The notes: generated from the letters alone by a model not told the origin. A stretch of 12,017 bases of DNA from JBMYQA01 sp049600855 (GCA_049600855.1 JBMYQA010000183.1:1-12017); one strand, 5' to 3'. Positions 1 to 8,912 are shown, counted from the first letter of the stretch. Made by a program: numbers and translations.

Positions 1-19
1 ATGAGGATAAATTAGCCAT

Positions 20-42
20 TTTAAACTGAAGGTTTAAATTTT
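20..42 (+). terminator. Weak hairpin followed by T-run
   Basis: A perfect 7-base inverted repeat, TTTAAAC (20-26) and GTTTAAA (32-38), encloses a 5-base loop and is followed directly by TTTT (39-42). The shape suits a rho-independent terminator for a gene lying before the window, but the stem has only one G-C pair and would be weak. It could equally be an operator for the downstream sensor gene. Confidence 0.3.
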
Positions 43-68
43 AGACAACCTCTATAACTGAATAGTAT

Positions 69-76
69 TATATTTG
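69..76 (+). promoter_or_regulatory. Candidate Bacteroidota -7 element for kinase 1
   Basis: TATATTTG matches the Bacteroidota TAnnTTTG -7 consensus exactly. No convincing -33 TTTG is present at the usual distance, only a TTTAG at 40-44, so this may be a weak or activator-dependent promoter. If real, transcription would begin in the low 80s, a few bases before the TTG start at 90, giving a nearly leaderless mRNA. Confidence 0.3.
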
Positions 77-89
77 GTTATGGGAGTGT

Positions 90-3020
90 TTGAATTTTAA
101 TAGGTATAAGTTGAGATTTCTAAGAACTAGCATATTAATCGTTTTTCTGTTCAGTATTGGGGCATGCCAACAAAAGGCACATGAAACACCGAAAGCCGAG
201 CAAGGAGCGATTGATTTTTCTTCGTGGAATTTTAACCAGAAAGGAATTGCCACATTAAATGGTCAATGGAGTTTTTATTGGAAACAAGCTGTCAGTCGTG
301 TTTCTCAGTTGCAAGAGTTTGCTGAAAAGGACTTTTGTGATGTGCCAGGTTATTGGACAGAAGAGCTTGCGGAAGGAGCTTTTCATGAGTCAAAAGGATT
401 TGCCACGTATCATTTAAAACTCAGTTTACCCGATGTTGAGCAAACTTATTTCTTAAAAGTAAATACGGTTTTTTCGTCCTATTCGCTTTGGGCAAATGGG
501 CAGAAACTAGCTGAGGTGGGGGTAGCAGGAACTACTGATGAAGCTACAAAGTCCAAATTTAAAACACAGTTAGTAAAGCTTCCGCAGCAAAAAGAAATCC
601 ATCTTTTTATGCAAGTTGCCAGTTGGGAACACCGAAGAGGTGGGGGAATAGAATCGGCCATTTATCTTGGGCTAGAGCATCAAATTAGAGCACATTGGTT
701 ACGAAATTTTATCACTGAACTTGGTGTTTTTGTGTTTGTTTTTGCCGTTTCCTGCTACTTACTGGCGCTATACTTTTTCCATCAAAAACAAAAAGGCTAT
801 TTGCATGTTGCGCTTTTTGGACTTTTTGGGGTAATTCACTTCTTATGCACAGGAGAGATGGTAATTCAAGAATTGATGGATCACTTTCCTTACTTCCTAA
901 ATCAGCGTTTAAGGTATATTGGCGGGTTTTTGAGTATTGGATTTATCTTATTGCATGTAAATTCCACATTTGTAGAAACGAGATCGAAGTGGCTGAAACT
1001 TGGATTTTATGTACTGCTTGCCATGAGTATAGCCGTGCTGCTGATGCCCTTTGAGTGGGGATCTTATTTAGCCCCCGTATTTCATGTTTTGGCTACGCCA
1101 CTCACCTTTTATTGTTTGGTAATTGTGGTAAAACGAAGCTTACAAAAAGATACTGCTGCCAGAATTATCCTGATTGGTGGACTGCTTGTTTTTGCTACCA
1201 TGATTCATGCTTTTTTGGTATTTAATAATATTATTGATGGATTCCTCTATCATAAAATTGGCTATGTATTATTTATTGTTTTTCAGATTGTCGCTTTAGC
1301 CTATGAGCACCAACAAGCTCATAAGGCTTCTGAACAATTGGCAGCGGAGTTGGCTGTATTAAATAAGGGTTTAGAAGAGAAAATTACCGAACGCACACTC
1401 AAACTCGAAGAACACCGCGAACAACTCGAAGCCGCAAATGAACAATTGCAAGCATTGGATCAGGCCAAAAATAGATTTTTTGCCAATATCTCTCATGAAT
1501 TAAGAACGCCGCTTACGCTGATTATGGGAGGGATGAATCGACTGCGGCAAAAAGTATTAATGGGCAAAAAGTTGGAGAAAGAAATAGATCTGACCACCAA
1601 GCACACGCGCTTGCTCCATCAATTGATTGATCAACTATTGGACATCACCAAGCTCGAATCGGGTAAAATGGAGCTGAAACTCACCCAAGAACCTGTTATT
1701 CTGCTGCTCAAAAGCTACTTGTTTTCTTTTGAATCACTCACCATCCCCAAAAATATTCAATTGCACTTCACAAGTAATGTACCAGCGTATCAGGCAAAAA
1801 TAGATCGGAATGCACTTGAGAAAATCGTGTATAACTTATTATCAAATGCGTATAAGTTTACACCTGATGGCGGAAGTATTTACTTAGATGTTCAGATTAA
1901 TGAGGGGCAACTGCAAGTGAGGATAAAAGACACAGGAATTGGTATTCCCGAAGATCAGCTACCTCATGTATTTGATCGGTTTTATCAAGTAGATCAATCC
2001 TTTAGTAAGTCACACGCAGGCACAGGGATAGGACTGGCATTGGTGGATGAACTAGTTGCATTATTGCATGGAACCATCGCAGTGCAAAGTGAACTAGGGG
2101 TAGGAACTACTTTTTTGTTCACCATTCCTGTAGGTGAAAATAGGAGGGAAGAAGCGTCCATAACAGCTATGCCTGAAATAAATAAACCCATTGTTGATGT
2201 TCCTCCCTCCACTAGTGAGGATAAACAGCGTACAAGCAATTCAGAAAAACCGTTACTTTTAATTATCGAAGACCACCCTGATTTGCGCCAGCTCATAACC
2301 GAAGAGCTACATGCCGACTATGAGGTGCTGCAAGCTGCTGATGGAAAAGAAGGCGTAAAAAAAGCACTCGAAGCCATTCCCGATTTGATCATTAGTGATG
2401 TGATGATGCCTCAAAAAAATGGCTATGAACTGTGTGAACAACTCAAACAAGACAAACGAACGAGTCATATTCCAATCATTTTATTAACTGCTCGTGTAGC
2501 TCAAGAAAACAAGCTGCAAGGTTTGGAAGTGGGTGCCGATGATTACCTCCCCAAGCCCTTTGATTCGAAAGAGCTAATGATTCGGGTAAAAAACTTAATT
2601 GAAGGCAGAAAGCTATTGCGGGAACGCTTTGCCACCAAACAAGAAATTTTGGTATACAAGCCCAATGAAATAGCGCAAAATGCTACCGATGAACGTTTCT
2701 TAGAACAGCTCTATGAAGTGCTAGAAACACATGCGGGTGAAGAAACATTTGGAACAGAACAATTGGCAGCGCACTTGGGATTAAGTAAACGTACCCTGAA
2801 TAGAAAATTGAAAGCCATGCTCGATTCTTCGGCCAATAAAATCTTGCAAAACTTTCGTTTACAACGAGCGAAAGATTTATTGCAAAATCAAACCTTACAA
2901 GTGAAAGAAATTGGGTATATGGTTGGCTTTGCCAGTGCAACTTATTTTAATAAATGTTTTCGCGATAAGTTTGGCCTCACCCCTAAAGAATATCAAAAAA
3001 AGACCCTTGAAAACCTGTAA
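90..3020 (+). CDS. Lipoprotein-type 7TM hybrid sensor kinase/response regulator with AraC DNA-binding domain (kinase 1)
   Basis: This 976-residue one-chain two-component system should sense a signal outside the inner membrane and regulate transcription directly. Domains in order: lipoprotein signal with lipobox IGAC (Cys26); jelly-roll sensor of the 7TM-DISM type, about 35-200, with the SWEHRRGGG motif near 178-186; seven hydrophobic helices, about 208-403; coiled coil, about 408-458; HisKA with phosphoacceptor His469 in the ISHELRTP motif; HATPase with Asn582 and Asn586, DTGIGIP at 614-620 and GTGIGL at 644-649; receiver, about 721-840, with Glu727/Asp728, phosphoacceptor Asp770, Thr800 and Lys822; AraC-type double helix-turn-helix, about 870-976. 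All catalytic residues are present. The start is TTG: no in-frame ATG lies between the upstream stop at 63 and the signal peptide, and the MN-aromatic/aliphatic start matches kinase 2. No acidic surface-export signal follows Cys26, so I expect an inner-membrane location. The ligand is unknown; the adhesin gene downstream is a plausible target. Confidence 0.93.
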   Translation: MNFNRYKLRFLRTSILIVFLFSIGACQQKAHETPKAEQGAIDFSSWNFNQKGIATLNGQWSFYWKQAVSRVSQLQEFAEKDFCDVPGYWTEELAEGAFHESKGFATYHLKLSLPDVEQTYFLKVNTVFSSYSLWANGQKLAEVGVAGTTDEATKSKFKTQLVKLPQQKEIHLFMQVASWEHRRGGGIESAIYLGLEHQIRAHWLRNFITELGVFVFVFAVSCYLLALYFFHQKQKGYLHVALFGLFGVIHFLCTGEMVIQELMDHFPYFLNQRLRYIGGFLSIGFILLHVNSTFVETRSKWLKLGFYVLLAMSIAVLLMPFEWGSYLAPVFHVLATPLTFYCLVIVVKRSLQKDTAARIILIGGLLVFATMIHAFLVFNNIIDGFLYHKIGYVLFIVFQIVALAYEHQQAHKASEQLAAELAVLNKGLEEKITERTLKLEEHREQLEAANEQLQALDQAKNRFFANISHELRTPLTLIMGGMNRLRQKVLMGKKLEKEIDLTTKHTRLLHQLIDQLLDITKLESGKMELKLTQEPVILLLKSYLFSFESLTIPKNIQLHFTSNVPAYQAKIDRNALEKIVYNLLSNAYKFTPDGGSIYLDVQINEGQLQVRIKDTGIGIPEDQLPHVFDRFYQVDQSFSKSHAGTGIGLALVDELVALLHGTIAVQSELGVGTTFLFTIPVGENRREEASITAMPEINKPIVDVPPSTSEDKQRTSNSEKPLLLIIEDHPDLRQLITEELHADYEVLQAADGKEGVKKALEAIPDLIISDVMMPQKNGYELCEQLKQDKRTSHIPIILLTARVAQENKLQGLEVGADDYLPKPFDSKELMIRVKNLIEGRKLLRERFATKQEILVYKPNEIAQNATDERFLEQLYEVLETHAGEETFGTEQLAAHLGLSKRTLNRKLKAMLDSSANKILQNFRLQRAKDLLQNQTLQVKEIGYMVGFASATYFNKCFRDKFGLTPKEYQKKTLENL

Positions 3021-3094
3021 TCAATGATTTTGGCCTAAATTTTAAAGTGTTTTGTCAATTTTTTCTATCCCCTAAACCTGCGCAATGCCTTCCT

Positions 3095-3118
3095 TTGTAG
3101 CTGTACGAATTGCTACAA
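3095..3118. repeat. 7-base inverted repeat, hairpin or operator
   Basis: TTGTAGC (3095-3101) and GCTACAA (3112-3118) are perfect inverted copies around a 10-base spacer. The following bases are not T-rich, so this is a poor terminator. It lies about 75 bases past the stop of kinase 1 and could be a processing hairpin or a protein-binding site. Confidence 0.35.
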
Positions 3119-3207
3119 TACACCAAGCCTAAAACCTTTCTTCAACTAAAGATATTATACCAACTTTTCAAGCTTTATGGTTTTCCATATCGCTTGATTT
3201 GAATTTT

Positions 3208-3235
3208 ATGTTCATCTCATTTTACAAATGAACAT
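3208..3235. promoter_or_regulatory. 8-base inverted repeat upstream of adhesin, candidate operator
   Basis: ATGTTCAT (3208-3215) and ATGAACAT (3228-3235) are perfect inverted copies with a 12-base spacer. Their centres are 20 bases apart, close to two helical turns, as expected for a dimeric regulator binding one DNA face. It sits 59-86 bases before the adhesin start. Binding by either neighbouring AraC-domain sensor is inference. Confidence 0.35.
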
Positions 3236-3293
3236 TTCCCGACGGTATCCTTAACAGCAAGCAGTCAATCAGTTAAAAAATCAGTAAATAAAC

Positions 3294-6200
3294 ATGTTAC
3301 AACAAATCGGTATGTTGGGCTTACTTTTATGTTTTACCCTAAACGTAAGCGCACAAAATGAGTTCATTACAACTTGGCGAACGACAACAGCCAGTGAGTT
3401 AATTACAGTTCCAACAACAGGAACAGGCTATCACTACGACATCGACTGGGGGGATGGAACCATCGAAACAGGATTAACAGGGTCGGCTTCACATACCTAT
3501 ACTTCCGCAGGAACTTACACGGTGAAGATCTCAGGAGATTTTCCTCGCATTTATTTTAATAATAGTGGGAGTAGAACAAGAATACAAACCATCGAACAGT
3601 GGGGAAACATTGCCTGGACAAGCATGGCAAAGGCATTTAAAGGATGTAACAAGCTCATTAGTAATGCTACAGATGCTCCTGATTTAACCAATGTGACCAG
3701 CCTAGAGGGCATGTTTGAGAATACACATGTATTCGAGGGCAATTTAAGTAATTGGAATGTAAGCACCATTACCAACATGGCTTTCATGTTTGAGGATGCT
3801 CGCGCATTCAATGGCAACATTTCTACTTGGGATGTGAGTAATGTGGAAGATTTTTCCGTCATGTTTAAAGGGGCAGAGACCTTTAATCAAAATATAAGTG
3901 CTTGGAATACCAGTAAAGGGCGCTACCTCGATAACATGTTCAATGGCGCAGCGGCATTTGATCAAAATGTGAGTAGTTGGAATGTGGCTAGCGCAGAAAA
4001 TATGGAGTCCATGTTTGAGGGAGCCACAGCGTTTGATCAAGACTTAGGAAATTGGGAGGTGTCGAACGTTATGGTGATGGAAAATATGTTAGACAATACG
4101 GGACTTTCACTTCAAAATTATGACAATACCCTGATCGGTTGGTCGGCCTTAACCCTTCAAACTGGTGTAACGCTTGGTGCAAGCGGGTTAAGTTATTGCA
4201 ACGGTTCCACCGCACGACAAGCCCTCATCAATAACTTTAGTTGGACCATTTTGGGAGATATAAACGATTGCCCAAAGCCTTTCATTACGACTTGGCAAAT
4301 CACCGCTGCTGGTGAGTCGATTACCATTCCCACACAAGGTGCGGGGTATAGTTATGAGGTAGATTGGGGCGATGGAACGGTGGATACTGGATTTACGGGA
4401 GATGCTACCCATACCTACGCTACTGCTGGTACATATACTGTGGAAATCTCGGGTGACTTTCCTAACATTTATTTTAATAACAGTGGCGATAAAAATAAAA
4501 TAGTAAGTGTAGAACAGTGGGGCGATATCAGCTGGTCTAGCATGCAACGGGCTTTTGAAGGATGTACAAACCTAGTCGTTAACGCTACCGATGCCCCCGA
4601 CTTGAGTGCTGTAACGAGCTTAGCCCGTATGTTCAAAAGCTGTAGCGCTTTCAATCAAGATATAAATCATTGGGATGTGGGTAACATCACCAATATGAGC
4701 AATACTTTTGAAGATGCCACTGCGTTTAATCAACCTTTGCAGAGTTGGAATGTGAGCAGTGTAAGAAATATGCGCTACCTCTTTTCTGGTGCTACTAAAT
4801 TCAATCAGCCCCTCAATGCTTGGGATGTGAGTAAGGTGCAAACGATAGAGTATGGTTTTGCAAATGCATCTGATTTTAATCAAGATCTAAACAATTGGAA
4901 CACAGCCAGCTTCACAAGCATGTATAATCTATTTTATCATGCAAGTGATTTTGATGGTAATATTTCTACTTGGGATGTAAGTAATATCGTAAATATGGCC
5001 AGTGTATTTTCGGGAGCTAGTGCCTTTAATCAGAACATCGGAAGTTGGAATACCAGTAATGTGATTACGATGGAAGATATGTTTAGAGATGCTTCATCTT
5101 TCAATCAGAATATTGGCAGTTGGGATGTCGGCAATGTGTTTAATTTAGACGAACTATTTAACGGAGCCCTTGCATTCAACCAAGATATCAGTAGTTGGAA
5201 TGTGGAAAAGGTAACTTCCTGCATGCAGACCTTTGCGAATGCAGATGCTTTTAATCAGGACCTCAGTAATTGGAATGTGAGTGCAGTACAGGATATGGCG
5301 AATATGTTTTTGGGTGCAGATGCTTTTGATCAAGATTTGGGTGGTTGGAATATTTCTAGTGTAACTACGATGAGTGGGATGTTTGGTGCTACTAGTCTGT
5401 CGGCACTCAATTACGATAATACATTGATTGGTTGGTCGGCATTGAGTTTACAGAATAATGTGGTTTTAGGAGCGAGTGGCCGTCACTATTGTTCGGCCTC
5501 AGCAGAGCGGCAAAGCCTCATTACCAACTTTGGTTGGACGATTAACGATGCGGGGCAAAGTTGTACGGCGGGTGCTTTTATCACCACTTGGGAAACTACT
5601 ACAACGAATGAAACCATCACCATTCCGACTAATATTTCTTACACCTATGCGTATACGGTAAACTGGGGCGACGGCACCGTTGAAAATGGTTTTACAGGTG
5701 ATGCTACCCATACCTATGCCACGGCAGGAACCTATACGGTTGAAATCCTTGGCGATTTCCCAGCCATTTCCTTCAATAACGGTGGCGACAAAGCTAAAAT
5801 CTTGACCATCGAACAATGGGGAATCACAGCATGGCGCTCCATGTCTCAGGCTTTTTATGGGTGTGCTAACTTAACCAGTAATGCGACAGATCAGCCCGAT
5901 TTGAGTAATGTGACGGATATCGGAGCGATGTTTCAAGGTGCCAGCAGTTTCAACAGCCCGATCAACCATTGGGATGTGAGCAATATCCAAACGATGTCCT
6001 CCATGTTTCACGATGCTACTAACTTCCATCAAGACCTCGATCAGTGGAATACCAGCAACTTGCGTGCAATGGAATGGATGTTTGCCAATGCGACCAATTT
6101 TAATGGAAATATTGCTACTTGGGATGTGAGTAAAGTAAAAGATTTCTCTTACGTGTTTCACCAAGCCTCTTCCTTTAATGGAGACCTCTCCAATTGGAAT

Positions 6201-8828
6201 GTTTCATCAGGCAACAATATGGAAAGCATGTTTCGCAATGCAGATGTCTTCAATAGTGATGTTACGGCTTGGAATGTGGCTAATGTAACGACAATGCGTA
6301 GCATGTTTCGGGGTGCTGATCGTTTTAATCAAAACCTCGGAAATTGGGATGTGCAAAATGTTTCGTTGATGAGCCATATGCTCAATAGTACAGCACTTTC
6401 GATTGCGAATTACGATAGTACCTTAATGGGCTGGTCGGCTCAAACCTTACAAAATGGGGTTGTTTTAAGAGCAAACAATAGCAATTACTGCGCTTCTTGG
6501 GCAGAACGCCAAGCCCTCATCACGAATTTTGGTTGGACGATTTACGATGCAGGACTAGACTGTTCGACCACGGCTTTTATTACTACTTGGGAAACCACTA
6601 GTGCGAGCGAATCGCTGACCATTCCCACAAATTCGTTTTTTACAAACTACAACTATGTAGTAGATTGGGGCGATGGCACGGTAGAAACAGGACTGACGAC
6701 CGATGCTACCCATACCTATGCCAGTGCGGGTACATATACGGTAGAAATTTCAGGCGATTTCCCCGCCATTTATTTCAACAATGGTGGGGATCGGGCAAAA
6801 ATTCGTTCGATTGAGCAGTGGGGAACCACGGCTTGGCAAAGTTTCGACAGCGCATTTTATGGGTGCTCAAACATGACTGACCAAGCTACTGATGCACCAG
6901 ATTTGTCCTTGGTAACCAACATGCGAGCGGCTTTTCGTGAATGTAATGCGTTTGATGGCAATTTGAGCAATTGGGACATGACAAATGTGGCAGATTTGAC
7001 TAATATGCTCGATAATTGTGGCTTATCAACTGAAAACTACGACAAACTTCTCATCGCTTGGTCGATGCAATCGGTTAGGAATAACTTAAACTTAGGCGCT
7101 TCGGGCTTAGCCTATTGCGTATCGGAAATAGAACGCCAAAAATTAATTGACGATTTTGGCTGGACGATCACTGATGCAGGCTTTAGTGGCTGTCCAACTA
7201 CCAAGTGGGATGGCAGTACTTGGGATAATGGAACGCCTCATACAGGAGTAGTCGCACTCATTGAAAGCTATTACGATACCTACATTGATGGCGCACTAGC
7301 AGTAGGTGATTTGATCGTGAGCGCTGGTAATACCCTAACCATCCGAGGCGATAGCACAGCTACAGTTGATGGGAATTTACTGAATTACGGGGCTATTGTA
7401 ATACAAGATACGAGCGCTTTGGTACAAACCTTAGTCGCTCCAAGTAATTCAGGATCAGGCACATACACGGTAGAAAAAGAATCCAGCACCTTTCAGGAAA
7501 TCTTTAACTATTGGTCGTCGCCAATTCAAAATACTACCATTACGCAAACTTTTGCGGCTACAGGCCAATCCTTTTATGAGTTTGACGCAGTAAATCAAGC
7601 ATGGCAAACAGCAGATAAAAATGCAGTATTATCGGCAGGGCAGGGCTTTGCGGCTACAGGAGTTGCTGCAACTAGTGGAGGCCTCATTACCCGCAGTTTT
7701 TCAGGGAATGCAGGATTCCATTCAGGTACCATCACCGTCAGTCCTGAATTTGACGGAACGCCTGGTGACCCCAATACCAACTGGAATTTGGTGGGTAATC
7801 CATATCCATCAGGGTTAGATGCGGTACAGTTTTTAACCGATAACAGTGGGGTAATCGAAAATGCGGTTTACCTGTGGAGCTCAGATGGAACCGATTACCT
7901 GTCGAGCCAATCCGATTATGCCACCATGAATGCGGCAGGAACGGTAAATGCAGGAGGAAGTGGTGTTGCCCCTTCATCAGCAACAATTTCTTCGTGCCAA
8001 GGCTTCTTTGTACAAACCTTAGCTTCAGGAGACATCACCTTCCAAAATAGCCAACGCATCAGCACGAACAACACCTTTATGCGAACAGCTCAAACAGGTG
8101 CGCGTGCATGGGTATCCGTGACTTTGGATGATCAAATTTCAAATGAAATCCTGCTCGGCTTCTTCGAAGATGGGGCATGGGAAAAAGATCGCTACGATGC
8201 AGCCAAATTATCAGGAAATGCCCATCTTTCCTTCTACAGCCAATCCGCTTGTACGGGCGAAAAACCTTTCGCCCCAACACCTTGCCCATTTGAAATGGAC
8301 AATAAAAAATGGGCCATCCAAGGCTTTCCGCCTCTTGACGCAGCAGAAGCAACTATCCCATTAGGATTAGAAGCCAACACCGCAGGGAAATATAGCTTCT
8401 CCATCAATCATTTAGCCAATTTCCCCGCAGCTACTGAGCTTTATCTCTACGATGCGGAAACGGAAAGGCTAATCAATTTGCATGAACAAAGCTATACCCT
8501 TGAATTGGCTGAAGGAACATATGAAAATCGCTTTTATTTGCGAACGATCCCTACTCAAGTGACTAATCTAGGTCAAGAACTAGATGATATCGGCATTACA
8601 GCCTATGCTTATCAATATCAAATTCACATTCAGTTTGATGACCAAGCGGCAGCGAAATCGAGCATCGGAATCTTTGACATCTCTGGCAAGCTGATTCAAA
8701 AGCGAGCGCATGAACATCAATTGGATGTAGTCATTCCAGTTGTTCAAACAGGTGTTTACATCATTCGAATAGAAAATAAGCAGGGCGTATGGAGTAAAAA
8801 GCTTTTAATGAACGAATACCGCAACTGA
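3294..8828 (+). CDS. Giant BspA-like (DUF285) repeat surface protein with T9SS C-terminal sorting domain
   Basis: This 1,844-residue protein is probably an adhesin or other cell-surface binding protein exported by type IX secretion. A signal peptide (1-20, VSA before Gln21) is followed by four super-repeats starting at Phe24, Phe330, Phe762 and Phe1095, each opening with FITTW. Each has a PKD-like head containing WGDGT and HTY, a run of 25-residue BspA/DUF285 repeats (consensus near AFNQDISSWDVSNVTNM, ending MF), and a 63-64-residue tail containing NYDNTLIGW and a Cys pair. After residue 1303 come a WDGSTWDNGTP segment (1305-1315) and a NWNLVGNPYP segment (1496-1505), both typical of large Bacteroidota secreted proteins. 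The T9SS sorting domain is about 1765-1844, with GIFDISGKLIQ and GVYIIRI. The first in-frame ATG after a stop at 3285 is used. No catalytic domain is visible. The binding partner is unknown. It is transcribed in the same direction as both flanking sensors but separated from them by 273 and 334 bases, so it is probably its own transcription unit. Confidence 0.92.
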   Translation: MLQQIGMLGLLLCFTLNVSAQNEFITTWRTTTASELITVPTTGTGYHYDIDWGDGTIETGLTGSASHTYTSAGTYTVKISGDFPRIYFNNSGSRTRIQTIEQWGNIAWTSMAKAFKGCNKLISNATDAPDLTNVTSLEGMFENTHVFEGNLSNWNVSTITNMAFMFEDARAFNGNISTWDVSNVEDFSVMFKGAETFNQNISAWNTSKGRYLDNMFNGAAAFDQNVSSWNVASAENMESMFEGATAFDQDLGNWEVSNVMVMENMLDNTGLSLQNYDNTLIGWSALTLQTGVTLGASGLSYCNGSTARQALINNFSWTILGDINDCPKPFITTWQITAAGESITIPTQGAGYSYEVDWGDGTVDTGFTGDATHTYATAGTYTVEISGDFPNIYFNNSGDKNKIVSVEQWGDISWSSMQRAFEGCTNLVVNATDAPDLSAVTSLARMFKSCSAFNQDINHWDVGNITNMSNTFEDATAFNQPLQSWNVSSVRNMRYLFSGATKFNQPLNAWDVSKVQTIEYGFANASDFNQDLNNWNTASFTSMYNLFYHASDFDGNISTWDVSNIVNMASVFSGASAFNQNIGSWNTSNVITMEDMFRDASSFNQNIGSWDVGNVFNLDELFNGALAFNQDISSWNVEKVTSCMQTFANADAFNQDLSNWNVSAVQDMANMFLGADAFDQDLGGWNISSVTTMSGMFGATSLSALNYDNTLIGWSALSLQNNVVLGASGRHYCSASAERQSLITNFGWTINDAGQSCTAGAFITTWETTTTNETITIPTNISYTYAYTVNWGDGTVENGFTGDATHTYATAGTYTVEILGDFPAISFNNGGDKAKILTIEQWGITAWRSMSQAFYGCANLTSNATDQPDLSNVTDIGAMFQGASSFNSPINHWDVSNIQTMSSMFHDATNFHQDLDQWNTSNLRAMEWMFANATNFNGNIATWDVSKVKDFSYVFHQASSFNGDLSNWNVSSGNNMESMFRNADVFNSDVTAWNVANVTTMRSMFRGADRFNQNLGNWDVQNVSLMSHMLNSTALSIANYDSTLMGWSAQTLQNGVVLRANNSNYCASWAERQALITNFGWTIYDAGLDCSTTAFITTWETTSASESLTIPTNSFFTNYNYVVDWGDGTVETGLTTDATHTYASAGTYTVEISGDFPAIYFNNGGDRAKIRSIEQWGTTAWQSFDSAFYGCSNMTDQATDAPDLSLVTNMRAAFRECNAFDGNLSNWDMTNVADLTNMLDNCGLSTENYDKLLIAWSMQSVRNNLNLGASGLAYCVSEIERQKLIDDFGWTITDAGFSGCPTTKWDGSTWDNGTPHTGVVALIESYYDTYIDGALAVGDLIVSAGNTLTIRGDSTATVDGNLLNYGAIVIQDTSALVQTLVAPSNSGSGTYTVEKESSTFQEIFNYWSSPIQNTTITQTFAATGQSFYEFDAVNQAWQTADKNAVLSAGQGFAATGVAATSGGLITRSFSGNAGFHSGTITVSPEFDGTPGDPNTNWNLVGNPYPSGLDAVQFLTDNSGVIENAVYLWSSDGTDYLSSQSDYATMNAAGTVNAGGSGVAPSSATISSCQGFFVQTLASGDITFQNSQRISTNNTFMRTAQTGARAWVSVTLDDQISNEILLGFFEDGAWEKDRYDAAKLSGNAHLSFYSQSACTGEKPFAPTPCPFEMDNKKWAIQGFPPLDAAEATIPLGLEANTAGKYSFSINHLANFPAATELYLYDAETERLINLHEQSYTLELAEGTYENRFYLRTIPTQVTNLGQELDDIGITAYAYQYQIHIQFDDQAAAKSSIGIFDISGKLIQKRAHEHQLDVVIPVVQTGVYIIRIENKQGVWSKKLLMNEYRN
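3363..4280 (+). repeat. Adhesin super-repeat 1 (head + 5 repeats + tail)
   Basis: Residues 24-329. The 118-residue PKD-like head (24-141, WGDGT at 52-56) is followed by five gapless 25-residue repeats (142-266, bases 3717-4091) and a 63-residue tail (267-329) with Cys302 and Cys326. Confidence 0.9.
4281..5576 (+). repeat. Adhesin super-repeat 2 (head + 10 repeats + tail)
   Basis: Residues 330-761, the longest unit. The 118-residue head (330-447) is followed by ten gapless 25-residue repeats (448-697, bases 4635-5384) and a 64-residue tail (698-761) with Cys733 and Cys757. Neighbouring repeats share local DNA identity, such as GCAGATGCTTTT in the last two, but FNQ is encoded by several different synonymous codon sets, so the array is not freshly duplicated. 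Confidence 0.9.
5577..6575 (+). repeat. Adhesin super-repeat 3 (head + 6 repeats + tail)
   Basis: Residues 762-1094. The 119-residue head (762-880) is followed by six gapless 25-residue repeats (881-1030, bases 5934-6383) and a 64-residue tail (1031-1094) with Cys1066 and Cys1090. The head shares an identical 21-base stretch (5700-5720) with unit 4 (6702-6722). Confidence 0.9.
6576..7202 (+). repeat. Adhesin super-repeat 4 (head + 1 repeat + tail)
   Basis: Residues 1095-1303, the shortest unit. The 120-residue head (1095-1214) is followed by a single 25-residue repeat (1215-1239, bases 6936-7010) and a 64-residue tail (1240-1303) with Cys1275 and Cys1300. It has extra cysteines at 1217 and 1242, which bracket the lone repeat. 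It is the last unit before the non-repetitive C-terminal half. Confidence 0.88.
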
Positions 8829-8847
8829 TAACTACCGAAATATTATT

Positions 8848-8912
8848 ATACCTTATCATCAGGCTTTGTAGATTCTGCATAGCCTGATTTTATCGTTAAA
8901 GCGATAAGGTAT
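8848..8912 (+). terminator. Nested hairpin after the adhesin gene, probable terminator
   Basis: An inner stem pairs ATCAGGCT (8858-8865) with AGCCTGAT (8881-8888), followed by TTTAT. An outer stem pairs ATACCTTATC (8848-8857) with GATAAGGTAT (8903-8912). The left arm is therefore 18 contiguous bases, while the right arm is interrupted by a 14-base bulge (8889-8902). It begins 20 bases after the stop codon, a normal terminator position, although the T-tract is short. Confidence 0.55.

Larger units (their letters stand above)
3021..3293. other. Intergenic region between kinase 1 and the adhesin gene
   Basis: These 273 bases carry no credible gene. They are AT-rich and contain two inverted repeats (3095-3118 and 3208-3235) and one copy of TATTATACC (3153-3161). 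No clear T-tailed terminator follows kinase 1. The closest -7-like sequence, TTGATTTG at 3194-3201, misses the TAnnTTTG consensus at its second base and has no good -33 partner, which fits an activator-dependent promoter for the adhesin but does not prove one. Confidence 0.5.

Noticed and set aside
3551..6164. Several minus-strand open frames with recurring THIPS-like peptides inside the adhesin gene.
   Set aside because: Their periodicity is the antisense image of the 75-base repeats (codons for WDVSN read in reverse). They are shadows, not genes.
3294..7202. The repeats were considered as a possible CRISPR array or satellite.
   Set aside because: The period is 75 bases in one continuous reading frame with synonymous variation, and there are no unique spacers between identical direct repeats. 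It is a protein repeat.
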